This document shows, in pieces, positions 44,500 through 53,057 of a stretch of DNA of 64,000 bases (positions within the stretch are counted from its first letter, which is position 1; every line of letters begins with the position of its first letter). A program made the position numbers and the translations under genes. The notes beneath the pieces are model-generated. The model saw only the letters and a list, made by a program, of their open reading frames with translations. It did not search any database and had not been told where the DNA came from. Where the stretch lies: assembly GCF_042675705.1 (NCBI RefSeq), contig NZ_JBHTJJ010000001.1; one strand, written 5' to 3'. Origin of the DNA: Ruegeria arenilitoris (GTDB taxonomy: Bacteria; Pseudomonadota; Alphaproteobacteria; Rhodobacterales; Rhodobacteraceae).

Positions 44500-45657
44500 T
44501 TACAGGGGGACGACCTGAACAGTTTGTCCCTTCGCTGCCAAGGCAATCTCGCCTCTGCAAAGTTTGAGCGCGTCCTCGCCAAAGACCTCGAACCGCCAGC
44601 CGGACATCGCAGCAACGTCACGGTCCCCAGCCGCGATCTGATCCAGCTCCGAGCTGGTCGCGATGAGCTTGGCCGCGACCCCTGCGGTTTCCGTCTTTGA
44701 CTTCAGCAAAACTCGCAGCAGGTCAGCCAGCGCAGGGTTCACCTTGATCTTGTCCCGGCTGTTGTCCACTTTGGGAAGATCCTCTGGCGGGCAATTCACA
44801 CCTGCCTGCACGGCGGCCAGAATCCCGTCGGCGATGGCACCTTTCCGCGCTTCGCGCAGCAGCAAACGCGAGCCGCCCAGATCAGCATGCGTGCGTGGTT
44901 TGGTCGACGCCAGTTCTACCAGCGCATCATCCTTGAATACACGGCTTCGCGGCACGTTGTTTTGTTGGGCATATTCCTCACGGAACCGGGCAAGCTCCCG
45001 CACCACCGCAAGGAACTTGGCCGAGTTGGTCCGGGTCTTGACCCGCCGCCATGCCTCTTCGGGGCGGATGTCATAGGTTGCGGGATCGGTCAGAACGCGC
45101 AACTCCTCCGCTACCCAATGGCTGCGTTTGGACTTTTCCAGCTCGGCGGCCAGATGTTCATAGATTTTGCGCAGATGCGTCACATCCGCCAGCGCATAGG
45201 TCTGCTGCGCCTCACTCAGCGGGCGCCGCGACCAATCGGTAAACCGCGAGGTCTTGTCCAGACCCTGTTTGCAGATCTTGCGAACCAGCGTTTCATAGCC
45301 AACCTGTTCCCCGAAACCGCAAACCATCGCAGCGACCTGCGTATCGAAAAGCGGTTTGGGGAAAATGCCGGCTTCTACCCAGAAAATCTCAAGGTCCTGG
45401 CGGGCGGCATGGAACACTTTGACGACGTTTTCGTTTTGGAACAATTCGTAAAGCGGCTCCAGCGACAACCCGTCTGCCAGCGGATCGACCAATACCGCGC
45501 TGTCCTCGTCTTCAGAGGGCACAGCCAACTGCACCAGACATAGCTTGGAGTAGTAGGTCCGCTCGCGCAGGAATTCGGTATCGACGGTCACATAGGGATG
45601 TTGGGCGGCAGCCTTGCAGAAGTCAGCCAACTCTCGTGTGGTTTTGAGGGTCTTCAT
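44500..45657 (-). CDS. rnd: Ribonuclease D
   Basis: The 385-residue 3'-5' exonuclease trims tRNA and other small RNAs. The DEDD motifs are visible: YVTVDTEFLRERTYY (Exo I), KVFHAARQDLEIF (Exo II) and QQTYALADVTHLRKIYEHL (Exo III). The C-terminal half carries HRDC-type helices (ELARFREEYAQQNNVPRSRVFKDDAL). The gene has a 110-base upstream gap before purN, and both are on the minus strand. No other RNA-processing gene is near. Confidence 0.93.
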   Translation of the reverse strand: MKTLKTTRELADFCKAAAQHPYVTVDTEFLRERTYYSKLCLVQLAVPSEDEDSAVLVDPLADGLSLEPLYELFQNENVVKVFHAARQDLEIFWVEAGIFPKPLFDTQVAAMVCGFGEQVGYETLVRKICKQGLDKTSRFTDWSRRPLSEAQQTYALADVTHLRKIYEHLAAELEKSKRSHWVAEELRVLTDPATYDIRPEEAWRRVKTRTNSAKFLAVVRELARFREEYAQQNNVPRSRVFKDDALVELASTKPRTHADLGGSRLLLREARKGAIADGILAAVQAGVNCPPEDLPKVDNSRDKIKVNPALADLLRVLLKSKTETAGVAAKLIATSSELDQIAAGDRDVAAMSGWRFEVFGEDALKLCRGEIALAAKGQTVQVVPL

Positions 45658-45770
45658 GCGCTTGCTATTCTTGCTCTTGCTCTGGTCATTGCCCGTTGGT
45701 TTCTTCTGCCCCGAGCGCTTGGCCAGACCATAGGCCGAATTGGCCGCTCATGTAAATCTCTGGCGCAAGA

Positions 45771-46367
45771 TCAGGGGAGTAACACCGGTGCGCGATCGCC
45801 ACGGGCAAAGCGCTCCAGAACCGCCGGATACAGCTTGTGTTCCCAGGCCAGCACCTTCCGAGCAAGCGAATCCGGGGTGTCGCCGGGTTCGACCGGAACT
45901 CGGGCTTGCCCCAGGATCGGCCCGTCATCCAACGCCGCGGTGACCTCGTGGACGGTGCAGCCGTGTTCGGCATCCCCGGCGGCGATGGCTCGGGCGTGGG
46001 TGTTGAGCCCTTTGTACTTGGGCAGCAGCGAGGGGTGGATATTCAGCATCCGCCCCTGAAAGCGGGACACGAAATCGCCAGTCAGCACGCGCATGAACCC
46101 CGCCAGGCAGACGATGTCTGGCTGCGCCTCGAGCAGCGGCTTGCACAGCTCGGCCTCAAACGCGGCGCGGTCACCGCCGAACGGTCGGTGATCGACCACG
46201 GCTGTGGCAATCCCGCGATCCGCCGCCTTGGCCAAGCCGCCCGCATCAGCATTGTTCGACAAAACCAGACAGGGGCGCGCCGGGTGGTCGCCGGTCATGC
46301 TGTCGACCAGCGACACCATGTTCGACCCGCCCCCGGAAATCAGGATGGCGACGCGCTTGTGGCTCAC
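45771..46367 (-). CDS. purN: Phosphoribosylglycinamide formyltransferase
   Basis: The 198-residue enzyme uses 10-formyl-tetrahydrofolate to formylate GAR in purine synthesis. Motifs are VAILISGGGSNM, LAGFMRVLTGDFVSRFQGRMLNIHPSLLPKYKG (with the active-site Asn-His) and HEVTAALDDGPILGQARVPV (with the catalytic Asp). Its start overlaps the purM stop (ATGA), so purM-purN form an operon. The rest of the purine pathway lies elsewhere. Confidence 0.94.
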   Translation of the reverse strand: MSHKRVAILISGGGSNMVSLVDSMTGDHPARPCLVLSNNADAGGLAKAADRGIATAVVDHRPFGGDRAAFEAELCKPLLEAQPDIVCLAGFMRVLTGDFVSRFQGRMLNIHPSLLPKYKGLNTHARAIAAGDAEHGCTVHEVTAALDDGPILGQARVPVEPGDTPDSLARKVLAWEHKLYPAVLERFARGDRAPVLLP

Positions 46368-47410
46368 AGCAGCTTGCCTGCGTAGCTGACGCCCGCCTCT
46401 TCGGTAACTGTCCCAATGCGAGCGACGGTCTCACCGGCATCAGAAAGTGCAGCGGTCAGATCATCGGCGCGGTCGGCGGCGCAGACGACGATCATGCCGA
46501 TCCCGCAGTTGAAAGTCTTGAGCATTTCCGACTCGGCGATGCCCCCGGTTTCCGCCATCCAGCGGAACACCGGCGGCAGATCCCAGGCGGTCAGGTCGAT
46601 CTGAGCCCCCAGATCATCGGGCAGCACGCGGGGCAGGTTCTCGGTCAGCCCGCCGCCGGTGATATGCGCCAGCGCATTGACGCCACCGGCCCGGATCGCG
46701 GCCAGGGCGGGTTTGACGTAGAGCCGCGTGGGCGTCAGGAGCGCCTCTCCCAAAGGCCCGTCACAGAACGGTGAATCCGCATCCCATCCCAGTCCCGAGA
46801 TCTGAACCAGCTTGCGCACCAGTGAGTAGCCATTGGAATGCACCCCGTCCGAGGCAAGCCCCAGCAGAACATCCCCGGCCTGCACACCGGCGGGCAGATC
46901 GCTGCCGCGCTCCATCGCGCCGACGGCAAACCCGGCCAGGTCGAAATCGCCATCGGGGTACATCCCCGGCATTTCGGCGGTCTCACCCCCGATCAAGGCA
47001 CATCCCGAGCGGACACAGCCCTCGGCGATGCCCTCGATGATCCGCGCTGCGGTGTCGGTGTCCAGCTTGCCAGTTGCGAAATAGTCCAAGAAGAACAGCG
47101 GCTCGGCCCCCTGGCAGATCAGGTCGTTCACGCACATGGCCACCAGGTCGATGCCCACGCCATCGACCACGCCGGTGTCGATAGCGATCCGCAGTTTGGT
47201 GCCGACGCCATCGGTTGCGCCCACCAGGATCGGGTCGGAATACCCTGCGCCTTTCAGATCGAACAACGCGCCGAACCCGCCAAGGCCGCTCATGACGCCG
47301 GGACGGTTCGTACGCTTGGCGGCGGGCTTGATCCGGTCAACCAGGGCATTGCCCGCATCGATGTCCACACCCGCATCTGCATAGGTGATGCCGTTCTTGC
47401 CCGCTGTCAT
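46364..47410 (-). CDS. purM: Phosphoribosylformylglycinamidine cyclo-ligase
   Basis: The 348-residue ATP-dependent enzyme closes the imidazole ring in purine synthesis. It shows the family stretches ITYADAGVDIDAGNALVDRIK, LVGATDGVGTKLRIA, GVGIDLVAMCVNDLICQGAEPLFFLDYFA and GGETAEMPGMY. The start at 47410 has a GAGGGAA ribosome site. The open frame extends upstream to 47506 without conserved sequence. Its promoter probably lies between 47411 and the tRNA at 47517. Confidence 0.94.
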   Translation of the reverse strand: MTAGKNGITYADAGVDIDAGNALVDRIKPAAKRTNRPGVMSGLGGFGALFDLKGAGYSDPILVGATDGVGTKLRIAIDTGVVDGVGIDLVAMCVNDLICQGAEPLFFLDYFATGKLDTDTAARIIEGIAEGCVRSGCALIGGETAEMPGMYPDGDFDLAGFAVGAMERGSDLPAGVQAGDVLLGLASDGVHSNGYSLVRKLVQISGLGWDADSPFCDGPLGEALLTPTRLYVKPALAAIRAGGVNALAHITGGGLTENLPRVLPDDLGAQIDLTAWDLPPVFRWMAETGGIAESEMLKTFNCGIGMIVVCAADRADDLTAALSDAGETVARIGTVTEEAGVSYAGKLL

Positions 47411-47516
47411 GGCCGTTCCCTCATGAATGCTTTCAGCGCGGGTTAGTCGATTGTGCGCCGCGTTGCAACGGTCAGGCTTGACGCGGCTGTTCTGCGTGGT
47501 ACCCAAGCGCTCAGGC

Positions 47517-47593
47517 GGGCCTGTAGCTCAATTGGTTAGAGCAGAGCGCTCATAACGCTTTGGTTGGGGGTTCGAGTCCCTCCGGGCCTACCA
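47517..47593 (+). tRNA. tRNA with anticodon CAU (tRNA-Met elongator most likely)
   Basis: A 77-nt tRNA with encoded CCA. The acceptor is GGGCCTG paired with CGGGCCT. The D arm GCTCAATTGGTTAGAGC and T loop GTTCGAGTC are canonical. The anticodon stem GAGCG/CGCTT closes CTCATAA, giving CAT. It lacks the initiator-type mismatch at position 1-72 and the GGG/CCC anticodon stem, so it is not initiator tRNA. An Ile tRNA with lysidine-modified CAU cannot be fully excluded. Confidence 0.9.
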
Positions 47594-47606
47594 AATACGG
47601 CCGAAA

Positions 47607-48926
47607 TCACCGCCCAATGATGATATCTGCGCACAAACCGCCCAAGCGTTCGCTTTGGCCCAGGCGCAAGACACCGCCGTGGACACGAGCGATATCTGCA
47701 ACGATCGCCAGCCCGAGGCCCACCCCGCTGCCCTGATTCTGGTTCCGCGACGGGTCCAACCGGCTGAACGGTTTCACCGCCTCGGTCCGCTGCTCGGGCG
47801 GGATACCGGGACCATCATCCTCGACCCGAATGCGCAGCGATTTGTCGGTCAGGGTCATGCTGACCATCGCGTGCGACCCGTAGCGCACCGCGTTGCCGAT
47901 CAGGTTTTCCACGGCGCGGCGGATCGCAGTCGGACGCAGCATCACAGCACCCTGCCCTTCGGGCGGCAGCAACTCGACACTTTGTCCGGCCCGTTGCGCA
48001 TCATCCACGATCGAGCGCAAAAGCTCATCCGGACGAATCTCGACCTGCTCTCCCTCAGACGCGCCGCGCGAGAAATCAAGGAAGGCATCCAGGAGTGACT
48101 GCATCTCGTTCACGTCCTGAAGCAGCGGCTTGGCATCGTCCTCGGGCAGCATCGACAGGCCAAGCTTGAGCCGGGTCAGAGGCGTTCGCAGGTCATGGCT
48201 GACACCCGACAGCATCAAGGTCCGCTGCTCGATCTGCCGCTCGATCCGGGCACGCATGTCAAGAAACGCGCTGCCGGCGGCCCGCACCTCGACGGCCCCT
48301 CCGGGGGTGAACGGCACGACCCGACCCCGTCCAAAAGCCTGCGCCGCATCGGCCAGCCGAGTGATCGGCCGCAACTGATTGCGCATGTACAAGAACGAAA
48401 TCGAGGTCATGATCACCGCAAAGAACAGCATCGTAACGATCAACTGGTGCGGAGCGACCGTCGATAGTCGCCGGCGATCGAAGCCAAGTTCCAAAACACC
48501 CAGATGGGTGTTCAAGAACAAAGTCGCGACCTGACTGTCCGGCAACGATACCGCCACGAGGTTTGGCAGCAGCTCTTGAAGATCAGCGTCGATCTGCGGC
48601 GCGATGAAATCATACCAGCGCCGCGGTTCAATCGTAGGCGTTTCGTTGCTTCCCAGGAAACGGGCCTGCATGTCCAGCAACCTCAGATCCGGACGCACCG
48701 CGGCCAGCGCCTGCTGTTGGGTTTCGGCACCCTGAATATCTTCCAGAACCAGCCGCACTTCGCGCGACGCCGCGCGGGTCATCTGACCGGTCACATCCTC
48801 GAGGTGTTCACGCACGAATGCCACCGACACCACCAACAGAACCACGATCACCGGCAGCACCAGAATCAGGGCCGCCCGGGCATACAAGCTGCGGGGCAAA
48901 TAGGGTTTGAGCCAGCGCGAGGACAT
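47607..48926 (-). CDS. EnvZ-like sensor histidine kinase
   Basis: The 439-residue protein has two transmembrane helices (about 17-37 and 160-180) flanking a periplasmic sensor of about 120 residues. A HAMP domain (about 180-232), an HisKA domain with phosphorylated His244 (SGVSHDLRTPLTRLKLGL) and an HATPase_c domain (NLIGNAVRYG, DDGPGIPPEQ, GLGLAIV) follow. This is the EnvZ/OmpR-kinase architecture. No response regulator is adjacent, so its partner is elsewhere. It lies beside the tRNA and is divergent from an MBL hydrolase. Confidence 0.88.
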   Translation of the reverse strand: MSSRWLKPYLPRSLYARAALILVLPVIVVLLVVSVAFVREHLEDVTGQMTRAASREVRLVLEDIQGAETQQQALAAVRPDLRLLDMQARFLGSNETPTIEPRRWYDFIAPQIDADLQELLPNLVAVSLPDSQVATLFLNTHLGVLELGFDRRRLSTVAPHQLIVTMLFFAVIMTSISFLYMRNQLRPITRLADAAQAFGRGRVVPFTPGGAVEVRAAGSAFLDMRARIERQIEQRTLMLSGVSHDLRTPLTRLKLGLSMLPEDDAKPLLQDVNEMQSLLDAFLDFSRGASEGEQVEIRPDELLRSIVDDAQRAGQSVELLPPEGQGAVMLRPTAIRRAVENLIGNAVRYGSHAMVSMTLTDKSLRIRVEDDGPGIPPEQRTEAVKPFSRLDPSRNQNQGSGVGLGLAIVADIARVHGGVLRLGQSERLGGLCADIIIGR

Positions 48927-48970
48927 GCGCTAAACCTAGCGGGCTGCCCCGCCAAGAGAAAGAGGCCAAG

Positions 48971-49885
48971 ATGCTGCCAGCAGACGATTTCAACCCGAAA
49001 CCGGGGATCCCTGTCGCCCTGCAGCCGGGCCTCAGGCTCTTGCTGGCCCCGAACCCGTCGCCGATGACCTATTTGGGGACAAATACATACCTTCTGGGCA
49101 CCAGCGACCTTGCGGTAATCGACCCCGGACCGTTGAGCGACAGTCACATGCAAGCCATTCTGGATGCGCTGCAGCCCGGGCAAAAGATCAGCCATATCGT
49201 GGTCACCCACAGCCACTTGGACCATTCGCCGCTGGCTGCTCCGCTGTCAGAACGGACAGGTGCCCCGATCTACGCCTTTGGCGGACCACAGGCAGGACGC
49301 AGCACGGTCATGTCCCAACTGGCCGAGCAAGGCCTCGCCGGCGGCGGCGAGGGAATCGACATGGAATTCCGCCCGGACATCGAGTTGGCGGACGGCGATC
49401 GGCTCGAGGAGGACGGATGGGGCCTTGAGGTCATTCACACGCCGGGCCATCTGGGCAATCACATCGCGCTGGCCTGGGGAGACGTATGTTTCACCGCCGA
49501 TCACGTAATGGGCTGGGCCAGTTCGCTGGTTTCGCCTCCGGATGGTGATCTGACAGACTTCATGAAGGCCTGCCACCGGCTACGCGCCCGCGACTGGTCC
49601 ATCTTCCATGCCGGACACGGCGCGCCGATCACAGACCCCTCGGGAAGGCTTGACTGGTTGATCCGCCATCGGCTCGAACGTGAGGCACAAATCCTCGACG
49701 CGCTGGCCGAGCGCTCGGGCACAGCCCGGGATCTGGCCCAGCGGATCTATGTCGAAACCCCGCCTGCCCTGCTTCCAGCGGCCGAGCGCAACGTGTTTGC
49801 CCATCTGGTGGACCTGACCGGAAAAGACCGCGTCGCCCCCCAAGGCGCCCTGTCGGTGCAGAGCAGTTTTCACCGCATCGCATGA
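48971..49885 (+). CDS. Metallo-beta-lactamase-fold hydrolase (LACTB2-like)
   Basis: The 304-residue protein has the MBL metal motif THSHLDHS (His80, His82, Asp84, His85). Later ligands are in HTPGHLGNHIALAWGD, CFTADHVMG and FHAGHGAPI. The C terminus (LIRHRLEREAQILDALAERSG) is a small winged-helix-like part typical of the LACTB2 group, some members of which are nucleases. Substrate is unknown. It is the last core gene before the island at the tRNA-Asn, and divergent from the sensor kinase. Confidence 0.85.
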   Translation: MLPADDFNPKPGIPVALQPGLRLLLAPNPSPMTYLGTNTYLLGTSDLAVIDPGPLSDSHMQAILDALQPGQKISHIVVTHSHLDHSPLAAPLSERTGAPIYAFGGPQAGRSTVMSQLAEQGLAGGGEGIDMEFRPDIELADGDRLEEDGWGLEVIHTPGHLGNHIALAWGDVCFTADHVMGWASSLVSPPDGDLTDFMKACHRLRARDWSIFHAGHGAPITDPSGRLDWLIRHRLEREAQILDALAERSGTARDLAQRIYVETPPALLPAAERNVFAHLVDLTGKDRVAPQGALSVQSSFHRIA

Positions 49886-49959
49886 ACGCGCAAAAAATTT
49901 ACCCTGGGTGCTTTTCCCCTCTGGACGCCGAAAAACCGGATTGCTATACGCGCCTCAGT

Positions 49960-50034
49960 TCCGGCGTAGCTCAGCGGTAGAGCAGTTGACTGTTAATCAA
50001 TTGGTCGTAGGTTCGATCCCTACCGCCGGAGCCA
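49960..50034 (+). tRNA. tRNA-Asn (anticodon GUU), island-side integration target
   Basis: A 75-nt tRNA with encoded CCA. The acceptor arm TCCGGCG pairs with CGCCGGA. The anticodon stem GTTGA/TCAAT closes CTGTTAA, giving GTT, and the T arm is GTTCGATCC. Its 3' part (from the anticodon loop onward plus three bases past the CCA) is repeated exactly at 57236-57283, so this gene is the likely attachment site of the flanking element. Confidence 0.97.
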
Positions 50035-50037
50035 AAA
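49990..50037 (+). repeat. Left copy of a 48-bp perfect direct repeat (attL-like)
   Basis: This segment spans the anticodon loop to just beyond the CCA of tRNA-Asn. All 48 bases recur in the same orientation at 57236-57283. Sequence diverges immediately on both sides. This is what a crossover site in a tRNA gene leaves behind after integration. Confidence 0.93.
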
Positions 50038-50100
50038 TTCTCTAATAAACACAACGACTTACCAGCTCAAGTCTTCGCGTCTTCTGGATGGTGAGTGGCA

Positions 50101-50122
50101 TTTTGCCAAAATTTTGCCAAAA
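50101..50122 (+). repeat. Two tandem 11-bp repeats (TTTTGCCAAAA), left end of the island
   Basis: TTTTGCCAAAA occurs twice head-to-tail at 50101-50111 and 50112-50122. Each unit is itself close to a dyad around GC. A related TTGGCACGTT follows at 50139-50148, the inverse of the AACGTGCCAA at the right end. They are candidates for arm-type recombinase sites. Confidence 0.75.
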
Positions 50123-50461
50123 CTTTCTTGGCAAGAGCTTGGCACGTTAAACTGTGATAAGCCGCTCAAAAACATTATATCATATTGTTTTATAACATTA
50201 ATTTTTGAACCTCCATCTTTAAGACTAATTGATTCAAGTCAATTGGTCGTGGACGGTCTCGGTTGAGATTCGCTGCTCCCTTCACGAACGTCCGGAAACG
50301 AAGGAATGAGCCGTTTGCTGCGGCCCGCGCGGAGGGCTGCTGAGCGGACGAAGCGGTCTGTGGTTCTCCAATCAAATCGGCCGACCTTAAGTTTACAGTA
50401 CACGGTTGTGGAGAGTGAGAAGGATTTGTTGTCTTCACTTCCGGAAGTATAGTGTCTCAAT

Positions 50462-50478
50462 TGGCACCCTTATTGCAT
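50462..50478 (+). promoter_or_regulatory. Sigma-54-type promoter (-24/-12)
   Basis: TGGCAC-N5-TTGCAT matches the sigma-54 consensus, with the invariant GG and GC ten bases apart. It points rightward. Transcription would begin near 50490, just before a 23-codon reading frame (ATG 50494, stop before 50565). No full gene follows on the plus strand until 51911, so the promoter may be a leftover of a deleted gene or may drive a short RNA. Confidence 0.6.
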
Positions 50479-50561
50479 GCTGAGCAGGACGTTATGGCTC
50501 ACGAGCGTCCAGATACCTTCCGGTTAAGCCCTTTTGAGTGTCAGATGGTATCGTCCCAAAA

Positions 50562-50765
50562 TTAGGTTGTTGGTTGTTCGGGTGCGTCACCTAGAGCCAG
50601 CAGCAAAAGAATAGCCAAAAGAGGTGATCCAACCAGACCGATCAGGAACCAGATCAAACCGGATCGGTTGCGCCGCCCTGCCATCGTGATCGGCAGGATA
50701 TAAAGCCAGATCACGACAACCAGCAAGATGAGCATAAAAATCAACTGGATAACTGGTGCGTCCAC
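50562..50765 (-). CDS. Small membrane protein of unknown function
   Basis: The predicted 67-residue protein has two hydrophobic helices (VIQLIFMLILLVVVIWLYIL and LIWFLIGLVGSPLLAILLLLAL) separated by a basic loop (MAGRRNRSG). An AAGG sequence precedes the GTG at 50765, which I prefer; the ATG at 50795 would add ten residues without a good ribosome site. There is no recognisable family. It is on the minus strand downstream of the LuxR gene, with a 236-base gap. Confidence 0.5.
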   Translation of the reverse strand: MDAPVIQLIFMLILLVVVIWLYILPITMAGRRNRSGLIWFLIGLVGSPLLAILLLLALGDAPEQPTT

Positions 50766-51001
50766 GAAATTTTGCCTTTCGTATCTTGACGCCATTTTTA
50801 AAACGGCTGATCCGGTTAGATAGACAATGGCCCGAAAGCGTTTTCGGGTATTAATTTAGCCCAACATGGGTCCCGGGCGTCCCAACCCTCTCCCTTTGCG
50901 TTCCTTGGCTATCAGACAGTGCCGTCCAAATGTTTGGTGTTTTCCGGGTCACAAGGTAGCAAGGTCGGCAAAACGGATAAAGTGGGTGTTCAAGGAACCT
51001 T

Positions 51002-51796
51002 TTAAAGCGCCTTTTCAATGAACTTTGAAAAAAGCTCACCCTGCGAGTTGATCCTAAGTTTCGCGTAAATGTTGCGTCTGTGGATGCGGACTGTGCCTGG
51101 AGAGATGCCGAGAATTGTGCCAACAGCTTCTGCCGAATGGCCCTTCAATGTGAACTCAACGACTTCTCGTTCTCGTGGCGTCAGAACGCCATCGCCAAAT
51201 GCCTGGAATGCTAGATCAACGCGACGACTAACGCCATTCGCTGCGGCGCCGCGGGCCATCGTTGGAAAGTCACTCCAATGTTTGCAACAGGCTGCCCGAA
51301 CGAGCGGCCATAGAGCGTGCAAATGACGAATTTCCTTGGCGGAAAAAGGCTTCTCTGCTCGCATGAGCGAGACCACAACCATCCCAGCGCCTGGGATATC
51401 GATAAAGTAGCCAATCTCCTCTGCTAACCCAGTCCTTTTGTAATAGCTGCGATAGTATTCGCCCTGATAGAACCTGTCCGGTGCGATATCGCGCATGCGG
51501 TACAGACCCGGTGTTATTGGTTTTGTCGCGGCCAAAAAAAATGGATCAAGTACGTAGGGCCCGGCTTGGTAATCCTCAACAAAAATACGCCGTTTGCTTT
51601 TGGGGAAATCGTCGTGAAGGTCTATTGGTGCTTCGGTTCCAACATGGCCAAACACCACCGTAAAATCAAATGGTGCGACCTGCCGTAAGCCATCTGCCAA
51701 AGCACATGGAAATTCTGGGGTTCCGATCTTCTCCACGACCCTGCCGGCCTCTTCCATCCAATCGTACACACGCCGCTCCAGATTTTCGAAAAGCAC
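51002..51796 (-). CDS. LuxR-type transcriptional regulator
   Basis: The protein of about 264 residues has an N-terminal domain of unknown ligand (LERRVYDWMEEAGRVVEKIGTPEFPCALADGL and later GTEAPIDLHDDFP) and a C-terminal LuxR helix-turn-helix (LTPREREVVEFTLKGHSAEAVGTILGISPGTVRIHRRNIYAKL). No receiver domain or autoinducer-binding pattern is obvious. GTG 51796 is preceded by GGGG at a good distance; the frame continues to 51889. It is divergent from the uptake operon and probably controls it. The AT-rich codon use agrees with foreign origin. Confidence 0.82.
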   Translation of the reverse strand: MLFENLERRVYDWMEEAGRVVEKIGTPEFPCALADGLRQVAPFDFTVVFGHVGTEAPIDLHDDFPKSKRRIFVEDYQAGPYVLDPFFLAATKPITPGLYRMRDIAPDRFYQGEYYRSYYKRTGLAEEIGYFIDIPGAGMVVVSLMRAEKPFSAKEIRHLHALWPLVRAACCKHWSDFPTMARGAAANGVSRRVDLAFQAFGDGVLTPREREVVEFTLKGHSAEAVGTILGISPGTVRIHRRNIYAKLRINSQGELFSKFIEKAL

Positions 51797-51800
51797 CTCT

Positions 51801-51818
51801 ATACCCCAATTGTGGTAT
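51801..51818. promoter_or_regulatory. 18-bp dyad in the divergent LuxR/ABC-operon region (candidate operator)
   Basis: ATACCCCAATTGTGGTAT is a nearly perfect palindrome, with one mismatched pair (positions 6 and 13). It lies just upstream of the LuxR gene start and about 95 bases before the importer operon. A direct repeat GTTATT at 51824 and 51834, ten bases apart, follows on the same side. Both suit a dimeric regulator such as the divergent LuxR protein. Confidence 0.5.
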
Positions 51819-51910
51819 ATACAGTTATTCCGAGTTATTGTTACTTTTTCCTTGTTTGAGTGGTATGCCAACAAATGCCAAAAAATCAAGCAAAAGGAAA
51901 ACGGCAGTAT

Positions 51911-53023
51911 ATGAGCTTTGACATGAGCGTCACCATGCAGACGATTGCGGAACTCCGAGGAGTGACCAAGACCTTCGGGAATGTGGTCGCCGCCAAAGAC
52001 CTGAATCTTTCCATTGGGAAAGGAGAGTTCCTGTCGTTCTTAGGCCCATCTGGTTGCGGCAAAACCACTGCGCTTAGAATGTTGGCAGGTTTCGAGAAGC
52101 CAACCGAAGGTCAGGTGTTGCTCGATGGAGAAGTCGTCAACGACTTGGATGCGCACCATCGCCCAGTCAACATGGTGTTTCAGCACTATGCTCTTTTTCC
52201 TCACCTAAGCGTGTTCGACAACATCGCGTACGGCCTGCGCCAACAACGACCACGCGTAGACAAACAAACAATCGCGACAAAGGTTGAGCAAGCGCTGGAA
52301 ACTGTCCGTCTTGGTGGGTTTGGCCCACGTCGCATCTGGGAGATGTCTGGTGGTCAGCAGCAACGCGTCGCTTTGGCGCGTGCGATCGTAAACGAGCCCA
52401 AGCTTTTGCTGCTTGATGAACCAATGGCTGCTCTGGATCGAAAGCTTCGAAAAGAAATGCAGTTTGAACTGCAGAACCTGCAACGACAACTAGGGATAAC
52501 TTTTGTCCTCGTCACGCACGACCAAGAAGAAGCGCTTTCAATGTCCGACCGAATTTGTGTGATGGAAGGCGGCAGTATTGTGCAGGTTGGCAGCCCACGC
52601 GAACTCTATGACATGCCCCGCAGCCGCTACGTGGCTGGATTTGTAGGCACCTCAAATTTCTTTGATGCAACTGTGACTGACTCAGCAGCCGACCAAATCA
52701 CTGTGCGTTTAGCGAGTGGCCAAAAGGTGCACGGAACTCCGGAGATGCCAATAGATGCAGGGCAGGAAGTGTGCGTTAGTATCCGTCCTGAACAGATCAC
52801 GCTGACCCGCGCGCTACCCACAGCTGAAATCGCTCTGCCAGTTACCATTCAAAATCGGATCTTCCTTGGGGAGCACACAGAATACCTTGCGCGCAACGAA
52901 GCACTGGGTGATTTCCATGTACTTGTGCCAAGGCAAGCGGAATTGAACGAGGGGACGTTCAATGCAGGAGAGCAGGCCTTTGTTTCATGGGGCGAAGGCG
53001 CACTGCTGATCCTGGAAAAATAA
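51911..53023 (+). CDS. ABC transporter ATP-binding protein (PotA-like)
   Basis: The 370-residue ATPase drives uptake through the following permeases. Walker A is GPSGCGKTT (45-53), the Q-loop is NMVFQHYALFPHL, the signature is MSGGQQQRVALARA, and Walker B is LLLLDEPMAALDR followed by the switch VLVTHDQEEAL. The C-terminal TOBE domain (about 280-370) is typical of the PotA/opine/iron group. The start at 51911 (or 51923) opens an operon with tightly spaced genes. Island location and AT-rich codons match its neighbours. Confidence 0.9.
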   Translation: MSFDMSVTMQTIAELRGVTKTFGNVVAAKDLNLSIGKGEFLSFLGPSGCGKTTALRMLAGFEKPTEGQVLLDGEVVNDLDAHHRPVNMVFQHYALFPHLSVFDNIAYGLRQQRPRVDKQTIATKVEQALETVRLGGFGPRRIWEMSGGQQQRVALARAIVNEPKLLLLDEPMAALDRKLRKEMQFELQNLQRQLGITFVLVTHDQEEALSMSDRICVMEGGSIVQVGSPRELYDMPRSRYVAGFVGTSNFFDATVTDSAADQITVRLASGQKVHGTPEMPIDAGQEVCVSIRPEQITLTRALPTAEIALPVTIQNRIFLGEHTEYLARNEALGDFHVLVPRQAELNEGTFNAGEQAFVSWGEGALLILEK

Positions 53024-53057
53024 CAAATCCCGCAATCCAACAACAGAGAGGTTCACA

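Larger units (their letters stand above)
50035..50561. other. AT-rich left end of the island, no protein gene recognised
   Basis: This 527-base stretch starts at the tRNA-Asn 3' end. It holds the tandem repeats at 50101-50122, very AT-rich DNA near 50160-50240, and a sigma-54-type promoter at 50462-50478. Several open frames are present on the minus strand (for example 50190-50438), but their translations lack a family pattern. The middle (about 50260-50360) is more GC-rich and could be decayed coding DNA. Confidence 0.5.

Noticed and set aside
50190..50438. 82-codon minus-strand frame in the left end of the island
   Set aside because: No convincing ribosome site or domain; it may be decayed coding DNA.
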